DNA of 8,029 nt from Acidobacteriota bacterium (lineage in GTDB: Bacteria; Acidobacteriota; Terriglobia; UBA7540): positions 1 to 8,029 of the forward strand of contig JAJYHU010000377.1 in assembly GCA_021784615.1 (NCBI GenBank), read 5' to 3'. The notes beneath the pieces are model-generated. The model had not been told where the DNA came from, did not search any database, and worked only from the letters and a program-made list of their open reading frames with translations. The first letter of the stretch is position 1. Every line of letters begins with the position of its first letter. The position numbers were made by a program, and so were the translations under genes. Positions 5,788 to 8,029 of this stretch are shown piece after piece.

Positions 5788-6807
5788 TTAGTAATTCCCG
5801 TAGCCCCCGGGCGGTGCGCCCGTATCAACAAAGCCTGGAGCAAGACGAATGTAGCTTTCTTTTCGCAAGGTCGTCAGGTAGGTGCGGAGTTGGCCCTCGA
5901 TTCTCTGGTTGTAAAGAAAACCGGATACCTGGTCGGCTACCTGATCAAAAGTGGGAGTTCCCCCGGTACGTCTTTCAAGGACCTTAAAAATCATGTACCC
6001 GTATTGGGTTTTGATCAATCCAGAGGTCTCTCCAACGTCCACTTTTGCGATGTCTGCCGCAATGGTTGGAGCGATCGTTCCGGTCTTAAAGAATCCGATA
6101 TCGCCACCGTCGCCAGCACTTGGCGCGTCTGAATATTTTTGAGCGACATCCGAAAAGTGCACTCCGTCCTGAAGCTGGGCCATGGCTTTCTTGGCAATCT
6201 TTTCCGCTTCCGCCGGAGTGTGCTTTTCAGTCGAGACCAGGATTTCCGCCAAGTGGACTCCCGGGGGAGAGTCGAATTGGGTTTTATGAGCTTCAAAGTA
6301 TTTGCGCGCATCCGCCCGGGAAAGGATGATGCGGGACCCAACTTCTTGCGAGATTACCTTTTGCATCAATAATTGACGGCGAATTTGATTCTTGAAGTCC
6401 TCCCATATTAGCCCTTGTTGTTCAACCGATTGCTGAAGCGCGTCAAGCGAGGGCAGGTTGTACTGCTGGCGAATCTCATCCAGGCGTTTGATGACGTCCG
6501 TCTCGACGCTAATTCCGTCGTCTTTAGCCTTTTGGACTAACAAGTCCTGGTCAATCATATCGCGGAGCAAGTTCTTGCTGTGGGACTGAAGCTGTTGTTC
6601 CAGTTCGGCTCCGGAGTATTTTTGCGCAAGTTGCGCCCGCAGCTTATCTCGCTCTTTATCATACTGAAGTTGGGTGACGATGTTATTGTTCACGCGCGCG
6701 ATAATGCGCTCCACCAGGCGGGTTGCTCCAAAGGCCGGAGGCGCTCCGCCCAGTGGCAGAACAGCCGCTAACGTTATCCATAACAAGAACTTATGTGTCT
6801 TGCTCAC
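5788..6807 (-). CDS. SurA-like periplasmic chaperone with one parvulin domain
   Basis: SurA-type proteins escort unfolded outer-membrane proteins through the periplasm. This 339-residue protein starts with a signal peptide: basic MSKTHK, hydrophobic core to about residue 21, and likely cleavage after Gly27 or Ala28. A helical SurA N-terminal domain follows (about 30-165), including ARVNNNIVTQ and MIDQDLLVQKAK. A single parvulin/PpiC domain (about 183-281) has FSDVAQKYSDAPSAGDGGDIGFF. E. coli SurA has two such domains and 428 residues. The domain reads LAEILV and YGYMIFKV where active parvulins have the HILV and YGYHIIKV histidines, so isomerase activity is doubtful. The C-terminus is Gly/Pro/Tyr rich. 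The GTG start at 6807 has GGAAGGG upstream with good spacing, inside a potential hairpin. It lies 111 nt after mfd and 20 nt before yhaM. Confidence 0.88.
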   Translation of the reverse strand: MSKTHKFLLWITLAAVLPLGGAPPAFGATRLVERIIARVNNNIVTQLQYDKERDKLRAQLAQKYSGAELEQQLQSHSKNLLRDMIDQDLLVQKAKDDGISVETDVIKRLDEIRQQYNLPSLDALQQSVEQQGLIWEDFKNQIRRQLLMQKVISQEVGSRIILSRADARKYFEAHKTQFDSPPGVHLAEILVSTEKHTPAEAEKIAKKAMAQLQDGVHFSDVAQKYSDAPSAGDGGDIGFFKTGTIAPTIAADIAKVDVGETSGLIKTQYGYMIFKVLERRTGGTPTFDQVADQVSGFLYNQRIEGQLRTYLTTLRKESYIRLAPGFVDTGAPPGGYGNY

Positions 6808-6830
6808 GATTACACCCTTCCGTAATCGAG
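6805..6830 (-). promoter_or_regulatory. hairpin enclosing the surA-like ribosome binding site
   Basis: On the minus strand CGATTAC (6828-6822) and GTAATCG (6813-6807) form a perfect 7-bp inverted repeat. The 8-nt loop GGAAGGGT (6821-6814) is the Shine-Dalgarno, and the first base of the GTG start is the last paired base. CT and AG outside could add two pairs across a 2-nt bulge. It could modulate translation, or act as an operator at DNA level; the sequence does not tell which. Confidence 0.4.
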
Positions 6831-6918
6831 GATCTTCTCCGGCTCAAGAAAACTCCCGGCTGCCTGAATACCCAATGTGTTGACCCTCCAACCCCAGCCA
6901 TAACTATCCATGTTAGCT

Positions 6919-8029
6919 CTAGGCTTGCAGTTCCAGCAAGACATTTTCAACTTGCTCCAGGACGTCCGTCCCATGCTTGGGGAGCCGCATCCGGAGCACT
7001 CCGTCAGGGTGGAAGGTGATTGCGCGTTGCGCCTTAATGAGACCTTTCAGTTTCTGTGGGTTCACAGGTGCCTGGTTGTGGAAGCGGATGAGAATTTCAT
7101 CGCCTTTCCTATCGATTGTCTGCACCAGCAGACGCTCGGCCCTGGACTTTACTGTGGCATAGCTCAGCAACCGCTTGACGGAGGGAGGAACGGGTCCGTA
7201 TCGGTCGATGAGTTCCGATTCCATGTCGGCTTGCTCCTGAGTGGTTGCGAGCGTGGAAATTCGTTTGTACATCCGGAGCCGCTGGCGTTCGTCGGAGATG
7301 TAGACTTCCGGAATCTTGATATCGATGCCAAGATTCAGCGTAGTACGGACCTCAGGCTTGGACGGTTCGCCTTTGAGCTCATGCACGGCCTCATCCAGCA
7401 TGCGCAAATAGAGGTCGACTCCGATGGCGTTCAAATGCCCGTGTTGTTCGCCCCCGAGGACGTTCCCGGCACCCCGCAACTCGAGATCAAGGGCGGCCAG
7501 ACGAAAGCCTGCCCCGAGATCGGAGAATTCCTTCAGTGCTGCCAGACGACGCTTGGCGATCGGCGTAAGGGTGTCGGTGGCGGGGACAAGGAAATAGGCG
7601 TAGGCGCGGCGTTCGGAGCGGCCCACGCGGCCGCGAAGCTGGTAGAGGTCCGCCAAGCCAAAGCGCTCGGCATGGTTGACGATCATGGTGTTGGCGCGCG
7701 GAATGTCAAGGCCGTTCTCGACAAGCGCCGTGGCAACCAGCACGTCGTATTTGCCTTCCATGAACTTCAGCATCACGCGCTCCAACTCGCGCTCGCCCAT
7801 CTGTCCATGCGCGACGCCCAGCCGGGCCGTTGGGACCAGCTTTTGGATTAGAGCAGCGACGCTGAAAATCGATTCCACGCGGTTGTGGACAAAATACACC
7901 TGGCCTTCGCGCTCCATTTCGTGAAGGATGGCGGACTGGATCAGGCTGTCGCGGAAAGCGGCCACGGTTGTTTGAATCGCCAAACGCCCTTGCGGAGGAC
8001 TTTCAATAACCGAGAGATCCCGCAATCCT
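6919..8029 (-). CDS. mfd: transcription-repair coupling factor Mfd, C-terminal part (cut by right edge)
   Basis: Mfd is the ATP-driven translocase that removes RNA polymerase stalled at DNA damage and recruits UvrA. About 369 residues of a protein usually near 1150 long are visible; the frame is open at the right edge, and the first visible codons read GLRDLSVIESPP, an internal motif. Translocase motifs present: QVYFVHNRV, VATALVENGLDIPRANTMIV (motif V) and QLRGRVGRSERRAYAYF (motif VI). The Mfd/RecG TRG segment follows: LKEFSDLGAGFRLAALDLEL, then RGAGNVLGGEQHGHLNAIG. The autoinhibitory C-terminal domain covers roughly the last 150 residues, including IPEVYISDERQRLRMYKRIS. The RNA-polymerase- and UvrA-binding domains lie outside. 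The stop at 6919 is 111 nt before the surA-like start. The TTG at 8025 is an internal codon, not a start. Confidence 0.97.
   Translation of the reverse strand, partial: GLRDLSVIESPPQGRLAIQTTVAAFRDSLIQSAILHEMEREGQVYFVHNRVESIFSVAALIQKLVPTARLGVAHGQMGERELERVMLKFMEGKYDVLVATALVENGLDIPRANTMIVNHAERFGLADLYQLRGRVGRSERRAYAYFLVPATDTLTPIAKRRLAALKEFSDLGAGFRLAALDLELRGAGNVLGGEQHGHLNAIGVDLYLRMLDEAVHELKGEPSKPEVRTTLNLGIDIKIPEVYISDERQRLRMYKRISTLATTQEQADMESELIDRYGPVPPSVKRLLSYATVKSRAERLLVQTIDRKGDEILIRFHNQAPVNPQKLKGLIKAQRAITFHPDGVLRMRLPKHGTDVLEQVENVLLELQA

Noticed and set aside
6808..6918. Promoter for the surA-like gene in the gap after mfd
   Set aside because: Candidates such as TTGGAG-15-TATTCA have poor spacing and weak matches; none is convincing by eye.
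6910..7851. Long plus-strand open frame of 313 codons opposite mfd
   Set aside because: It is fully antisense to clear Mfd motifs, its peptide has no recognisable domain, and no ribosome site precedes it. It is a codon-bias shadow.

Overview
The window reads as an ordinary chromosomal stretch of a Gram-negative-type bacterium with about 54-55% GC. It carries eight recognisable genes plus one start-less open frame of unknown status. A SurA-like periplasmic chaperone with a signal peptide, a FabZ-like hotdog protein, and the mix of GTG/TTG starts with strong Shine-Dalgarno sites suggest a diderm. The neighbourhood (mfd followed by a one-domain SurA, then a YhaM-type HD protein) is most like Acidobacteriota. 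That assignment is an impression from gene style, not a proof. I see no mobile element, tRNA, rRNA, CRISPR array or integration scar.

Layout from left to right. (1) Positions 1-547, minus strand: the N-terminal half of tsaD, cut by the left edge. (2) Positions 548-671: a divergent intergenic region. (3) Positions 672-1550, plus strand: galU. (4) Positions 1551-1787: a gap holding an unexplained 58-codon open frame and a bidirectional intrinsic terminator. (5) Positions 1788-2090, minus strand: an FmdB-type zinc-ribbon gene with a near-consensus sigma70 promoter. (6) Positions 2247-3137, plus strand: rsmI. (7) Positions 3195-8029, minus strand: a collinear set read in the order mfd (C-terminal part), surA-like, yhaM-like, fabZ-like, dusB.

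How the genes relate. tsaD, rsmI and dusB all modify translation RNAs (t6A37, 2'-O-methyl-C1402 of 16S rRNA, and dihydrouridine). The YhaM-like protein is an RNA/DNA 3'-5' exonuclease, Mfd couples repair to transcription, and the SurA-like protein handles envelope protein folding. The minus-strand set has small gaps (6, 20, 74 and 111 nt), so it may be one transcript, or two with a break upstream of surA.

I found no clearly new multi-gene system. The observations most worth a second look are: the FabZ-like protein lacks the catalytic His of the dehydratase motif; the SurA-like protein lacks both conserved parvulin histidines; a perfect inverted repeat places the surA-like Shine-Dalgarno in a hairpin loop; and there is a coherent but start-less reading frame behind galU.
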